Part shown: piece after piece, positions 63,881-64,000 of the stretch
How the letters are laid out: each line of letters starts with the position of its first letter
Numbering within the stretch: position 1 is the first letter of the stretch
Origin: Photorhabdus heterorhabditis
GTDB taxonomy: Bacteria > Pseudomonadota > Gammaproteobacteria > Enterobacterales > Enterobacteriaceae
Direction: 5' to 3'
DNA length: 64,000 bases
NCBI RefSeq assembly: GCF_018448905.1
Contig: NZ_RCWA01000003.1
Coordinates: 1 to 64,000, forward strand
Position numbers and translations under genes: made by a program
Notes under the pieces: model-generated
The model's database searches: none
Seen by the model: only the letters and a program-made list of their open reading frames with translations
What the model was told of the DNA's origin: nothing

Positions 63881-64000
63881 TTAGTTCAGACAAGGTGAAT
63901 CCGAGCTGTCCACCAATTCCCGCAAATATTGAGCTAACTGACTGACAGTTTTCTCACCGGTAGCAGCTTCTACAGTTAGGTTTTCCAGCATATTGCCGTT
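63881..64000 (-). CDS. Unidentified gene, C-terminal end (partial)
   Basis: An uninterrupted - strand frame ends at TAA (complement of 63881-63883) and runs out of the window. The visible 39 residues include NMLENLTVEAATGEKTVSQL and AQYLRELVDSSDSPCL. It converges on the aminopeptidase gene, with only six bases between. I do not recognise the product; the visible tail is helical and acidic. Confidence 0.5.
   Translation of the reverse strand, partial: NGNMLENLTVEAATGEKTVSQLAQYLRELVDSSDSPCLN

Overview
The window looks like a chromosomal segment of an insect-associated Gammaproteobacterium of the Morganellaceae, most likely Photorhabdus or a close relative. This is an inference from the moderately AT-rich sequence, the enterobacterial-type T6SS, the BvgS/EvgS-type kinase, the decayed peptide synthetase genes and a short dispersed repeat with GGGTATA ends. 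No rRNA, tRNA or CRISPR array was seen.

Region 1 (1-18.9 kb) begins with the tail of an ISAs1-type transposase lying directly against tssB. A complete type VI secretion cluster follows on one strand: tssB, tssC, hcp, tssE, tssF, tssG, vgrG, a small DUF6931-like gene, PAAR, tssA, tssJ, tssK, tssL, tssM and clpV. All 13 core parts are present. No Fha/PpkA/PppA module and no recognisable effector-immunity pair is present. A strong hairpin terminator sits behind hcp.

Region 2 (19.0-25.4 kb) holds a three-gene sensory locus: a MASE1-PAS membrane protein without output domain, an EvgA-like regulator and an EvgS-like unorthodox kinase. A Phd/PIN toxin-antitoxin pair with a 32-bp near-perfect palindrome in front follows.

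Region 3 (25.6-43.5 kb) is the most unusual part: a catabolic or biosynthetic island that I cannot assign to a known pathway. The + strand carries an MFS exporter, an SDR, an OYE-type flavoenzyme, an aromatic-type FAD monooxygenase with a DUF2783 partner and a fused indolepyruvate:ferredoxin-type oxidoreductase. The - strand carries a double-EthD protein, and an operon-like run of acyl-CoA carboxylase carboxyltransferase, HMG-CoA reductase, biotin carboxylase, a biotin carrier subunit and an MmgE/PrpD protein, with a MarR regulator upstream. Three promoters of the island share a 19-bp palindrome close to CATGCGATTAGTTCGCATG, and one copy fills the -35/spacer of a good sigma70-type promoter. 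The island therefore looks like a single MarR regulon.

Region 4 (44.0-52.1 kb) is a decaying accessory zone: a nucleoside deaminase, a PhzF-like protein, an NRPS pseudogene with internal deletions, a thioesterase remnant, a GNAT gene and an NRPS (C-A-PCP) that stops about 25 residues into a second condensation domain. Copies of the dispersed repeat bracket the NRPS remains.

Region 5 (52.1-57.9 kb) is a xylose locus: xylAB facing xylR, with a CRP-like site between them, and a cytoplasmic GH30 glycosidase. Region 6 (58.3-64 kb) contains a lumazine-binding-like small protein, an omega-aminotransferase, a secreted alpha/beta hydrolase, a DUF1778/GNAT toxin-antitoxin pair, a P1-family (DmpA-like) aminopeptidase with signal peptide and the end of an unidentified - strand gene.
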